Below are positions 10,690 to 21,289 of a stretch of 64,000 nt of DNA, in pieces; positions within the stretch are counted from its first letter, which is position 1, and each line of letters opens with the position of its first letter. The stretch spans positions 1-64,000 of the forward strand of contig CAJFCJ010000060.1 in the NCBI GenBank assembly GCA_904063045.1, read 5' to 3'. Below the pieces are notes generated by a model, which was not told where the DNA came from, did not search any database, and saw only the letters and a list, made by a program, of their open reading frames with translations. Position numbers and translations under genes: made by a program. Source of the stretch: Dimorphilus gyrociliatus. Its lineage: Eukaryota > Annelida > Polychaeta > Dinophilidae.

Positions 10690-11935
10690 AAAAATTACTA
10701 TTGTTTTACAATTTTTTTTTCTTATTTGGCCAAACAACATGATTATTGGCACATAATCTTTTGAGTTCAAATTTTCTTTATCTTTGTAAGTGCCAACCCT
10801 CCCTTTCAATACATTTACTAATCCTATGGCCCATTCCATCATACAAATTTCGAAGCAACTCTGGATTCTTCTTTATGAGCTCATAGGAACATTTTTTAAT
10901 TTTTTCCCATAATTCATCCTCTGACTCATCCTGTGGCCCATCATAGACCATTATTTTTGTTAGGTGCCACATGTTTTTGATCAGGCTCAGGTCAGGGCTC
11001 CTTGCTGGCCCATCAATGGTCTTAATTTCATTTTTTTTAAAGGCCCTTGCTGTTGCTCTTGCTGTATGGCAGCCAGCATTATCTTGCTGGAAGATGTACT
11101 TCCTGCCCATTTTTGCCTCAATCTCTTCTATAACAGGAAGAACATCTTCCACAATGAAGGAGCTATAAATTTCTGCATTTAATTATTTCTTTATCCTCCA
11201 TACTTTGAATATGCCATCAGATGTGATCAACCCCCAGACCAATACTCTGCCTCTTCCCATATTTTTTGTCACCCTAAAGTCCTCTTGGCTATTGTTTGTC
11301 CAGGTCCTAAAGTCATCAGGTCCACTTAGTGAGAATCTAGCCTGTCAGTGAAAATTACTCTAGACCAGTCTAGATTATCTCTAATCATTTTGAGGCAATA
11401 CTCTCCTTGCCAGTTACAAACTTTGGAGGTGAGATCTGTTTTTTCCTGATTCTTTTGTATTTGAAATTTTGCCTTTTTAGCCCCCTCTGAATTGTTCTAA
11501 TGCTTACATCTACTTCTAATTCTTTCAAAACCTGCTGTCACCCCTTCCTTATTATCTTTCAGCTTCTTGACAATCCTTTTCATCCTGGCTATCTCTCTGT
11601 CTGAAAGCTTCTTCAGACTGCCCCTATTGTCTTGCTCTGGCTCTTTATAGTTGATGATGTTTCTTACTGATGATGATGCCATTCCTAAAACCCTTGCCAT
11701 GACCCTCAATTTCCCTATTTCTGTATATTTTCTGACTACAAGCTCCCTAATATCTTTACTCCACACCATTATTAAAAAAAGTACTATAACTATAATATAC
11801 AGTAATTGAAAAAGTCTATAACTAGGAAACTTAACTTAAAAAAGCTGTTTGAGATGTCTATTTGAATGCCAAAGTGGATGTCAAGGAAGTGTGCCAATAA
11901 TCATGTCGTTTGAACAAATAAGGAAAAAACTTATG
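10690..11935 (-). mobile_element. Tc1-like DNA transposon with terminal inverted repeats
   Basis: The left end around 10715-10755 ('cttatttggccaaac' to 'catgattattggcaca') is matched in inverted orientation at about 11893-11930 ('gtgccaataatcatg' to 'caaataaggaaaaaac'). These terminal inverted repeats enclose a minus-strand transposase relic. Outer ends are approximate because they are AT-rich and diverged. The element sits between pieces of retroelement env and LTR. Confidence 0.8.
10778..11769 (-). pseudogene. Tc1-type transposase pseudogene
   Basis: The N-terminal part (11497-11769) has the paired helix-turn-helix layout of Tc1 transposases, with MVWSKDIRELVVRKY and a second HTH. The middle has WSRVIFTD around 11340, matching the first catalytic aspartate region. 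The C-terminal part (10778-11152) carries QQDNAGCHTA, the second aspartate, and ARSPDLSLIKNMW. In active Tc1 proteins the last motif ends with a catalytic glutamate (DLSPIEN-type); here that position reads lysine. Stops and frame changes also lie between the two open segments. The element is therefore dead by at least two independent lesions. Confidence 0.85.
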
Positions 11936-12211
11936 AAAATTACTAGAAATATTTTGCTAATAATATTTACAAAATATGATGATTTTGTTACTATGAAAAA
12001 ACTTCAGAAATATTTGGAAAGAAAGAAATCTCAACCAATGGCTCCAGATATCCAGCAAGGGGAACTAAATGTCCCAACACACTCAAAAATAGAATTTGAT
12101 GCTGAAACAGTACCTCCTCAAAGCTACCAAACATTTACAAAAAAAGATAACAAAGTCAATGTGACAAGTCCCAGACATTTTGTGGAAGCAAGGTCTTAAA
12201 AGGGTGGGAAA
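11890..12211 (+). pseudogene. env: env C-terminal tail with polypurine tract
   Basis: The frame ending at 12199 finishes with SPRHFVEARS, the same ending as the env tail at about 60918-61053, and contains PPQSYQTFTKKD, parallel to the tail of element 2. It is followed at once by an AAAAGGGTGGGA polypurine tract, the usual start of plus-strand synthesis next to the 3' LTR. The next 300 bases are probably the decayed LTR. The upstream part of this frame belongs to the Tc1 end, so the frame is a chimera. Confidence 0.75.
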
Positions 12212-12532
12212 TTTGTTCACTTCAGAATTATAACATAAATACATAGAAATTAGAATGGTGGAATATTAAAAAAACTATTATTTAATATAATTAATATCTC
12301 AAACCCAAGAAAGGCTTTTTTTTAGTAGAATTAGGTGCTTTGAACCCTAGAAAGGCCTTTATTTCACACAAAATATTTTCCCTAGTGGGCATTTTCTCCT
12401 GGAGAATTATGGAAGCATATGTGGAAAATTTATTTTTCAAAAATAGTTGAAATGTTTTTCAAACTCCAACTGAAAATAATCTAAAGAAATTGAAAAGATT
12501 TATACAGCTGAACTCTGAATACCACTGCGTGG
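12212..12532 (+). mobile_element. decayed LTR next to the env tail
   Basis: By position this should be the 3' LTR of the preceding env fragment: it starts right after the polypurine tract, and 'ttagaatggtgga' near 12250 recalls family D. I cannot align it convincingly to its end. Confidence 0.4.
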
Positions 12533-12716
12533 ATGGTTCACCAAGTTATAAATGATCCAGATGATAATTTATGCTTTTGTTTCATAGATAAAAAGCCAGT
12601 ATTCTTTAAACTTTTCTGTGGACATATCTTTCATACTGAATGTATAAAAAATTGGCCAAGACAGATAAAAAAAAACTTGTCCATATTGTAGGAAAATATT
12701 CACTTTATTGCAATGA
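12533..12716 (+). pseudogene. RING-finger fragment with frameshift
   Basis: From ATG 12533 the frame gives a short acidic stretch, then CFC, then LFCGHIFHTECIKNW, which is the C-x-H-x2-H-x2-C core of a RING-H2 zinc finger of E3 ubiquitin ligases. The expected closing pair, CPYCRKIF, is present at about 12678-12700 but in the next frame; the switch falls in a run of nine A at 12667-12675. The first zinc ligand pair is C-x-C instead of C-x2-C. This may be a lone decayed exon, a short real gene with an assembly or homopolymer error, or cargo captured by nearby transposons. Confidence 0.6.
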
Positions 12717-13101
12717 AGAAGATTTATAAGCAACTGATCTTTTTTAAAGTCTTTAAAGGAATTTATTTCCTACAATAATAAAAACAAAGTAGAAAAATAT
12801 ATTTAAAAAATTGATATTAATTTTTCATTCTTATTCATTTGATATCATTTGTTCTATCCAACTGTAAAATGATCCAACTTGTTGGTTAATAGTTAATCCA
12901 TATTTACATCCTTTGATAAAATTTGATTGTATACCAATCAATGTTCATCTGTTGTTTCTTTTACAAAATAATCCACCACCAAAATCACCCTTTTTCAAAA
13001 AAAAAGACAGAATTCAACTTTTTATCTAAAAGAAATTAAATGATTTTGATTTTTACATAAAATATATGATTGTTCTCCTGATTCTCCAATTGAACACATA
13101 A
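12717..13101. other. no recognised gene
   Basis: AT-rich DNA between the RING fragment and the family C LTR; nothing supportable. Confidence 0.4.
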
Positions 13102-13736
13102 TGTACTGCTCTTGCTGGCAAAATCTATGTGTTTGCAAGTTATAACAATACTGGTTCTACTCAAACCTTTAAAATAATGTTTAAATTAAAATGGTTTATT
13201 CGCAATAATAATACTTAAGCAAGTAACAATATGAGAGTTTGATAGCAGAGTAGATAGTTCGTAAAAGCAGGTTGCCAAATTACCAAACTGTCTTCTAATG
13301 TTGAGGAGTAGATGGATGGTTCCAGTGGAAGTTGTTTCCAGATGATCTTCCCAGGTCCTTGGGTCCAGATGGAAGCTGCATGCCAAATGAGAAATGTGAG
13401 GATTTATATACTTTGAGGTTTACCTCTGACATCCAATCATCACTTTACAGTTGCTGAAATGTGTAGTTCATATTTATGTTTAGTAACAGGATGTTACAAG
13501 GTTCAACATTTAGGAAGGTTAATTGAATTATAACTTGGCCACACCCTAGGTAAGTTAATTAAATTATAACTTGGCCAAACCTTTATTGGTAATTAAAGAT
13601 GAGCCTTCAAGCTGACTACTCAGACTTATGTTTGGCCAATGTTATAGATTTTTCTTGCATAGGTTTTAAGATGTACATGTATATGTTGCATAAAATAATA
13701 GAGTTCAAGCATATAAAATATAGCTAAAGTTGTACA
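13102..13736 (-). mobile_element. LTR family C (3' LTR of a truncated element), minus orientation
   Basis: The block runs from TGTACTGC at 13102 to TGTACA at 13731-13736, 635 bases, and matches the family C copy at 17644-18277 along its whole length. A polypurine tract (reverse complement of 13738-13749) and an env tail lie directly on its inner side. It is therefore the 3' LTR of a minus-strand element, not a solo LTR. A TATA-like 'tatatact' lies near 13407. Confidence 0.85.
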
Positions 13737-14290
13737 ACTTCCCCCTTTGTGAAGATGAGTCCCTTCATCTTGATTTAATGAGAATTACAGGTGGTTGTTC
13801 TTCTTCATTAGTTTGATGTTGACTAGACCTACAACTTTGTTTCATTAGTTTTGGGTTTTCAGGAGAGTTATCTGTGCCCTCACTTGGGGTAGCAGTTTCT
13901 TCTCTTTGTTTTCTTCTTCCAATAATATAGTTGAAAATGATGATACATACCATTGAAACTACAATACTCAAACAAATATTACGTATGATAACATAAAGTG
14001 TTTTCCCAGGTTTATAGTACCAACTATGGAAAAACTGCTTAATTCCAGATAGGTTGGGTACAATGCCATTTTTCTCTGCAAACAGTGACCATGTTATCTA
14101 TCATACCTTGCCTGCTTCTGTTCCAGTGAACTGATAACTTGCTTAATTTTTGAGTGTTGGTATGCAATATCCTTCTTTACACCATGGTGGAGTAGGTCAG
14201 CTAATCTGGCAATTTCAATTTTTGGTTCAGAAAGGTGATTGTGGATATGTAACTGAATGGATTTTGCAAACACAGTGTGAAATCTGCATC
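13737..14290 (-). pseudogene. env: retroelement env C-terminal fragment (family C)
   Basis: On the minus strand the tail from about 13971 to 13765 has a membrane-spanning stretch (SIVVSMVCIIIFNYIIG) followed by a basic and then polar cytoplasmic tail. Upstream, 14110-14260 carries the heptad-rich region also seen in the fragment at 22480-22920 (LADLLHHG..KDI.YQ.SKIKQ.ISSLEQ). Frame breaks occur between these parts. The rest of the element is absent; at about 14290 the sequence becomes a NACHT-type gene on the plus strand, so the fragment has replaced or cut the 5' end of that gene. Confidence 0.75.
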
Positions 14291-16010
14291 CTCTTTCTGA
14301 ATAAACAAAATTGTTGGAAAGACTTTAAAGACAAAATAAAACAACAAGTAAAAAAAGAGTTTGAAACAATCTGTCAATTTCCGTTTAGGAGAGATAATGA
14401 AAAATAGATCAGTTTTATAGATTATTCAATTCCTAAACATCTTATAGCGAAAAAAGTTAAACCACACCGGAATAGACGTACCTACAATGACATTGAATTT
14501 GCCAGTGAGATCACAAAAGGCTATAACAGAATTCTTGTACAAAGAAATGCTGGGATAGGAAAAACTCACCATTTTACAAGAGTTCTGCACAAATGGGCAT
14601 CTGAAGGTCAAATGTTACAAGGCTATATACTTTTATATGTAAAATTGAATGAGGTAAAGAGTAATACAGACTTTTACGAAGAGCTATTGAAACAAAATGT
14701 CAAATATGATTAATTATGATGTCAAGTATCATTATCATTTAAAAGTCTTATTCTTAACAGATCAATTGAAAAAACAGACGAGATCGAGAAAACCAACTAC
14801 TTTGGTGGACTTTTATTTCCATACAAAAGAAAGAGAAAAGGAAATGAATTATTGAAATTTGTTCATTTTTCTTTTCAAGAATACTTCACTGCTTATTATA
14901 TTTCTACAAAATATATAAAAGACAACGGCAATAAATCCGACTTGAACACTGCATTGGAAAATCCAAAATGTACCATTTTTCTGCAAAATGTCTTTACATT
15001 CCTACAAGAAATGGACCATGCAGTATTTTCACTGATACTTACTGAATATCCAAATGTTCTGGGCAATTTAGAAATTCATAGAGATATTATTGACATTCTT
15101 CAAACTTAGAATTATACACAGAATCCTACTGTGTGTCAGAATTGTATTCATCTACAGAGCTCAGTTTTGAATTTAACAATTGAGTATATATTGAAAAATA
15201 TTACTGCTATTGATTTCACTTTTGTTAGTGTTGAATTTCCAGATTTCTTCCTTATCATTAAACAAAAATTGCAAGGGTGTCTTACAAACTTAACATTTCA
15301 TGGCGGAATTAAAGAATCAATTGATATTTCCTATTTGGAGAATATTTTGGAAGCATTCAAAAAACTTGAATGTCTCAGTTTTTCTAACATTCCATTTAAA
15401 AGAAAGTTGTTAAAAGCACTGTTGTCTACAAATATTCAGATTGTAATATCAGTGAAAAGACTGCTAGAAACCTTTACAAAAATAGTCTATGCAAAATGAA
15501 TGATTTGTCTGAATGAGCTGTTTAAACACGATATCCATTTGGGAAATTTGTATTCTTTAAACTTTTCATATAATAATCTTTAAGGAGCTAGAAGCTTTTT
15601 TAATTCATTTCAAATGGATAATTTAAGTGAGTTGTATTTGAAAAGATGCCAGTTAGAGAGTAAATGTTTGAAACTTGTATATCTTTATTCAATTCTCTTG
15701 AAATTATTGATTTATCAGAAAATTCATTTGAATTTTATGCAATTCATTTATCTGACAGATTCATCCGTACAAACTCTTGTCTAACAAGTCTATCAAAATC
15801 ACAAAAGTTTAAAAGTAAACTCTTTAATTAGGCAACAGTGATTTGAAAGTTCTTAATTATTGGGGTTGTAATTTTTTTAATACAAAAGCTTCTTTGAAAA
15901 TAGAAAATATTTTAGAAAATTTTACTGGAATACAGAGATTAAGTTTAGATAGGAATGAACTCGTGGAAGAAGAAGAAAATCAAGGAGAAGAGTTTGATTA
16001 AAGAATGAAA
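14291..16010 (+). pseudogene. NACHT-LRR (NLR-like) receptor pseudogene A
   Basis: The frame near 14480-14700 reads TYNDIEFASEITKGYNRIL, then NAGIGKTHHFTRVLHKWASE and ILLYVKLNE, the Walker A region and second strand of a NACHT NTPase. The first glycine expected in the P-loop is replaced by arginine. After a deletion that removed most of the NTPase (about 14710-14760), 14852-15109 carries KFVHFSFQEYFTAYYIS, the hallmark winged-helix end of NLR NACHT modules. Leucine-rich repeats follow, for example around 15180-15480 and SLEIIDLSENSFEF near 15690. Several stops and shifts occur. NLRs are cytosolic sensors of microbes or damage; this copy cannot work. Its 5' end is lost to the family C element. 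Confidence 0.8.
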
Positions 16011-16209
16011 TATAGGTGTTTTGAACAGCAGTCATTGCAAAAGACAATTCATCTAAATGATGAGAGCAAAACAAGTAATTTCTAAGTGGAAGTCTAGGAA
16101 AAGAATGTTTTTTTTCCAACATTGTACATTGATGCATATTACTTTTGTAAAAAACCATGAGTAAGTATGCTTCAACTCTTACATATCTGATTAAAGAGGG
16201 GTCCATCAA

Positions 16210-17129
16210 TTACCCAAATTTATAGTCTGTGAGTCACAACATTTTTCATAGACATTTTTAAATATATTTTAACTAACTTCAGTTCCTAAATTGTTCCACT
16301 GTAAATCAACATCTATCAGTCCATTCTGTTCTCTGAACAATTTTCCAACTAACTTATGAACAACTGTTGTTTATGCTCTCAAAAATACTGTGATATATAT
16401 CATATGATCTTATTTTAATCCTGATTTTTTTCCAACTAACCCTGATCCTATCTTGGCAGAGAAAAAGTATATTTGAGTGATTCTTTGATATTTCTCAATA
16501 ATCTTTGGAAGTACAATAGAAGTTTCTTCATTCATCTAAATTGCAAAATACACGCCTAAAATTTCCAATTTACAACCTTTTATCAATGAAATTGCTTCAA
16601 AGATCTATGAAGACTGCTGCTAGAGAGGCATGCTGTTCAGGGATTTTTGATTCCTAATTATTGTATTTAATGTTGCAAATAGATCATATGTTAACTTCTC
16701 TTGAAGTATTATGGTTGTTAAAGGATATTTGTTGTGTTTCAGAGTATTTATAATGGTACCAGTTGTCAAATTATCATTTCCACTCAATACTAAAATTTTC
16801 AATTCCAAAATATTTTTGAAAACATTCATTATTCTTTCAAAGTCTTTCGAATTGAGTATCTTTAGCATTGAAATCATTTGATGAAAGGGAAGAAGAGTTC
16901 AATATCTGCAGTTTATCATTTTGTATGATTAGTTGACAGATCAATATTATCCATTTTAATTTCCAATTACAATTATGAATATGTAATTCTGTTAGATTAG
17001 AGTTTTCATTGATCGAGTAGTTGTACATTGCAAAAGATATTCACTTTCCAAACTGTTATAAGACGATAGACATTTTGAAAATGATAAATCGAGATTTGAA
17101 CACCTTAATGTTTTTTGAATTATTTCAAT
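16210..17129 (-). pseudogene. LRR part of NLR-like pseudogene B (downstream half)
   Basis: On the minus strand there are leucine-rich repeats with the xLxxLxLxxN spacing, such as NSNLTELHIHNCNWKL near 16985 and LELKILVLSGNDNLTTG near 16790, and later DLQWNNLG near 16290. Frames change several times. The segment runs into the left target-site duplication of a solo LTR at 17130; the coding pattern resumes beyond the LTR at 18347. It faces pseudogene A tail to tail. Confidence 0.65.
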
Positions 17130-18346
17130 ATCTTTGTACTTTGTTATATTGTAATTGCTGCTTCTTCAGGACAATATTCGCCCTTTTGAATCATTGATCA
17201 ACTCACCAAAGTATTGGTCCTAATAGAATCTTTTAAGTTCGTCCTCAAGTAGTCTCAACAAATTGAATTTTGGATTCAATTGGTCAAAGGATTAGAAGGG
17301 CAAAATGTAGCAGTCTCATAATCCACAAGTAACAAAAATATCAGACTATTATATCACACATACAGAATGCAATCATTAGATGAAGACCATATGGCCAACA
17401 TGTGCCACTGCAGCACAGGCTTGCTTCAGTAGCATCTGCTATTGCCAAAGATGTAACAAATTTCACATGCATCTTTTCTATGTTCTTTGTTCCTTTTTTA
17501 ATTGTATAGTGGCTCCATCTAATATGGGTAAACAATCTATTTCCTACGAAATAGAGCTCATTCTAAAGTTCTAGAATCTTATTCTACAAAATAATAGACT
17601 TTCTAAAGTTGCACCATTATAGTTGCCACGAAATGAAAGTTATTGTACTGCTTTGGTCTTGCCAATTTATGAGTTTGCAACTTATAACAGTACTGGTTCT
17701 ACTTGAACCTTTAAACAAAGTGTTTAAATTAAAGTGGTTTATTGAAAATAATACTTAAGCAAGTAACAATATGAAAGTTCCATAGCAGAGTAAGTAGTAA
17801 CAGTAGGTTGCCAAGTTACCAAACTAGTGTCCAATGTTGAGGAAGTAGAAAGATCCCAGTGGGTGTTGGTTCCAGTTCATCCTCCCAGGTTGAGGTTAGC
17901 CGATTGGAGTAAAGCAGTGAGGAGTTATATACTTGAAGACTATTCTCTAGTGTCCAATCACCACTTCACGACTGTCAAACTGTCTAGTTTACATTTATCT
18001 TTAGTAACAGGATGTTACAAGGTTGAACATTTAGGAGGGCTAATTGAATTATTACTTGACCACACCTTGGCTAAACTAATAAAATGGTATCTTGGCCACA
18101 CCCTAGGCAAGCTAATTCAATTATAACTTGGCCAAAGCTTAATTGGTACTTAAGGATGAACCTTAAGTATGACAAACCAATGTCTGTGTTAGGCCACATC
18201 TTATTGTATTCCCTCAAGTAGGTTTTAAGTAAGTTATAGATAATAGTCTAAGAATAAAATAGAACGATAGTTGTACATTATTCTAAAGTTCATTTATATC
18301 TAAAGTCTAAATATCAATATGTTATTAGATCTAAGTGTACAATCTT
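17130..18346 (-). mobile_element. solo LTR, family D, with 5-bp target duplication, hosting a nested LTR
   Basis: The LTR runs from TGTACTTTG at 17135 to TGTACA at 18336-18341 and matches the family D copies at 48966-49702 and 61064-61700. It is flanked by identical ATCTT at 17130-17134 and 18342-18346, an exact 5-bp target-site duplication. It has itself been split by a family C solo LTR at 17644-18277. The host interrupted is the LRR region of NLR-like pseudogene B. Confidence 0.92.
17640..18281 (-). mobile_element. solo LTR, family C, nested, with 4-bp target duplication
   Basis: This 634-base copy (TGTACTGC at 17644 to TGTACA at 18277) is colinear with the LTR at 13102-13736. Identical TTAT tetranucleotides lie at 17640-17643 and 18278-18281, and the family D LTR sequence is continuous across the gap. 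This proves a later insertion followed by LTR-LTR recombination. Confidence 0.92.
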
Positions 18347-18925
18347 TCTCTTTTAAGGTACAATTCTAACATTTTTTAACTTCATACCTGCTGGTTTGTT
18401 TTCAACTGTCATTACATTTACAATTGTCTGAAACTGATCTAAAGAGGATGTTGCATCATTCAAATGTAGTTCAAGCAAGTTTTTTGAACTATTCAACATT
18501 TTTTGAAGAAAATTCCACATTATTTAACATTCCAAAGAATTTTTCCCATCTAATGATTCCAAATTTGGCAAAAATGTGGAGTAGTGCTCATCAATTTCAA
18601 TTCCACTATCAGCTGTTTTTAGAAATTCCATATATGGAAGCTTTAAAGTGGTCATCTATTATTATGTTTCCTTGTAACTTGTAAGATTTTCAAGTTGGCT
18701 ATGTTTCCCCATGAAATTGATTAACCAAGTTGTCTTGAGTTTGGTTAGCGAACCTGATGAATTTACCATGTCAGCATGTCGATAACCTCTTAATGTATTA
18801 GAGTCATTTTTTATAGTATTCAATGATTCATTTTCATTAAAGAATTCCTGAAAGTATATTTGCAAACAATGTTGATTAAATTGTTTAAATTCAAAAATAT
18901 GTTCATACGTTTCTAAGAAATACAA
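18347..18925 (-). pseudogene. LRR part of NLR-like pseudogene B (upstream half)
   Basis: The minus strand shows repeat-like segments: SLTKLKTTWLINFMGKHSQL near 18720-18770, LPNLESLDG near 18560 and LLELHLNDATSSLDQ near 18430-18490. The spacing is that of LRRs, with stops between them. It joins the segment at 16210-17129 once the LTR is ignored. Beyond 18925 I cannot follow it; no NACHT core is visible upstream on this strand. Confidence 0.55.
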
Positions 18926-19026
18926 CTATTAAATCCTCTAGCTTTTCATAATCATTAGTAATCTCTCTTCTTTTCATTGGTGTTTTCATAAATGTTATAT
19001 GCACGCTTGTGAATTGAATCAGAAAA

Positions 19027-20040
19027 TTCAAAGGGAGTATGGGAAAAAACGTCCCAGAGAGGGAAAAAATGTCTTAAGGGTGGGAAAAAATGTCCCAAGG
19101 GTGAAAAAAATGTCCCAAGGGTGGGAAAGGGTATTCAAGGTCAAAAATATTATCATAATTTGGAAACTAAAAATAATATACTGGGAATATAATAATTAAT
19201 AATGAATAAATATTTTTAAAAATGTATTAAAAATATAAAAAGCTAAAAATGTTAGATAAAGTTTGAAAGTTATTTGAATACAAAAAAAGAATGTTGAGAC
19301 ACAATAAATTATGTTGAATAGATTAATGGAATTTTGTAGAAGAGGACAGCAGATGTAATCATTCCTAATTTATATTCATCCCAAACAGCAAATACTTGAT
19401 TCTGCATCTGAATCACACTTTTCTTCTCAGACTTCTTTAGCCTTTTTTCTGATAGAAGTTTCTCAACAACTGGAATAAGACAGTACTCCTGTTTTAAAAT
19501 GTCTATGAGCATCTAAAATGACCCTTTTGCAGATGTTTTTTCATTCATTCTTCTGTGCCATCCTTCAACATCATTGTTGGTTCTGATGGCAAGACCAAAT
19601 ACAGACCAACAATCTGGTGTCCAAATTGAATGCTTAATCCAAGTACTGTCAATGTATTGAAAAAAATCCAGAAATTCATTTCTCTCAAAAGCTTTATCTT
19701 TTAGCATGTAAAAACTGCTTAAAATAGCTTCAGCTATTAAATATATGATAAGAAATGTAAAATCTATCATTCACTGCTAGGCAACACAATGAAATAATTC
19801 ATTTCTCCTTTAATAACATTACATAATTCAGAGAAAACTGGTAAAAATATGACTATTATATTTTATAATTGAAACAAACAGTATAGGTAAAATTATCAAT
19901 AGTTAAGGCTACAACACTTTATTTTTACCCCAGGACGTTTTTTCCCACCCTTGGGATGTTTTTTCCCAAACCTTAGGACGTTTTTTCCCACTCTGGGACA
20001 TTTTTTCCGAAGGATGTTTTTTCCAGACCCCTTCAAAGGA
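19027..20040 (-). mobile_element. MULE-type transposon with tandem-repeat terminal inverted repeats
   Basis: Both ends are arrays of a roughly 20-base unit: GGGAAAAAATGTCCCAAGGG-like on the left (about 19036-19132) and its inverse on the right (about 19929-20031). The element is bounded by TTCAAAGGG (19027-19035) and TTCAAAGGA (20032-20040), a 9-base duplication with one mismatch, the size expected for Mutator-like elements. It encloses a minus-strand transposase remnant and is only about 1 kb long, so it is an internally deleted copy. Confidence 0.85.
19309..19770 (-). pseudogene. MULE transposase C-terminal fragment
   Basis: Two adjacent minus-strand frames contain IWTPDCWSVFGLAIRTNNDV and EGWHRRMNEKT, the conserved C-terminal MULE block (R-T-N-N-x-V-E-G-W-H). 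A basic tail with LLSEKRLKKSEKKS follows, resembling the last exon of the MULE at 33119-33628. The catalytic core and the FLYWCH zinc finger are missing. It lies within the tandem-repeat inverted ends and faces the minus direction. Confidence 0.8.
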
Positions 20041-21050
20041 ATTCAGATTCGATGAAGGCTTATTGTTCATTTGCTGTTTGCTTAACAAAAACTCTTGAAT
20101 TTTGAATATAATATCGCCCTATTCACGGCTATGGAACTGATAATTAATTTTTATTACTGAATATGCCATGAGTAAGAATAAAAGCTAGTCAGCCAGTTTA
20201 TCAATAATAAAGGTATTTTCGTCGCAAAGTATTTGTTGAACACAGGAAAATTAGGCCTTTGAATTGAGCAAAGTACAATAGATCTAGGCCTACGGCAAAA
20301 GAAAATTCATAGGTTAGTTATAAGGTTTAGTTTCCTAAACTTTATGCAAGGATATAGAAATCAGACAGACAGACAGACAGACATCAGACAATTGAAGGAA
20401 ACCAGTGAAAACTTTGCTTTCACACACAAAGAGAATTTTGGGAGAGAGTCGATTCCGCAAAAATAAATACACTACCAACAACATAGTAATGGTAGAACAT
20501 TCATTAAAAATGAATGGCTTGAAAAATTCTATCAATATATCCTCTATGAATGCTATAACCTGATTCATAAGATTCATATACTATTTGCTTTCCTACATAC
20601 TTTCAATTGCCTAAGTGCCATTTATTGCTGCCATAAAGATTGAAAAAGGATGCTGAATGTTTGGATGTAATATATTTTTTTTCTATAGTTGTTTTCAATC
20701 TATCAACATTTTTGGCAATTTCAATCTAAAAGAGGTGAGATATTATCTTCAAAAGTCTAGTGTATTTTCTTTGATTTTCAAAAGAAATTGATGTTTTGAT
20801 GTTTTTTACAACCTTAACCAATGAATTGCGATGTTTTAAAGTTGTCGTATTCCCACAGAGTTCTTCACTGTGTAACCAAGTTTTTGCAGATTTTAATACA
20901 ACAATGGTAAAATTCAGAATGTTGAAAAAATGTGTCATTTATATTTAATTTTGTTGAATTTCTTTGATAATTTGTAATATATAGAACTGAAATCATTAAG
21001 ATTTTTATATAGTGTAGGTATTTTAAGGTACAATTTTCGATTTGGGAACA
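20041..21050. other. no recognised gene; contains a CAGA microsatellite
   Basis: Several minus-strand open frames exist, but none shows a family signature. A short (CAGA)n tract lies at 20362-20382. Confidence 0.4.
20362..20382. repeat. (CAGA)n microsatellite
   Basis: About five tandem CAGA units. Confidence 0.9.
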
Positions 21051-21077
21051 GGGTTAGGGTTAGGGTTAGGGTTAGGT
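21051..21077 (+). repeat. interstitial telomere-type (TTAGGG)n tract
   Basis: Four consecutive GGGTTA units in phase. TTAGGG is the telomere unit of most non-arthropod animals. The tract is too short to be a telomere and is a candidate scar of break repair or a simple repeat. Confidence 0.85.
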
Positions 21078-21289
21078 TCTACAATACTTTTTAATGTGAT
21101 TTACTTTTAGAGGATTTGTTACAGCTTGATATCTTTCAAGTGTAATCACTGATATACTCAAGAAAATGACATTATTGAACCAGAAACTTTGCAGTAGGGA
21201 CCGATTAAATACAAATTGGAAAGTAGGTCACTATTCAACAGACATAGACGATACAACTTTGATGATTCTGAATTCTTTCTTGTCATAAT

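Noticed and set aside
14150-14407. Plus-strand frame spanning 14150-14407 as a separate gene
   Set aside because: Its first half is antisense to an env fragment and its second half is the start of the NACHT relic; the frame is a chimera of two unrelated sequences.
19036-20031. Possible CRISPR-like array because of regularly repeated 20-base units at 19040-19130
   Set aside because: The units are head-to-tail without spacers, have an inverted partner array 0.9 kb away, and enclose transposase sequence; they are transposon ends.
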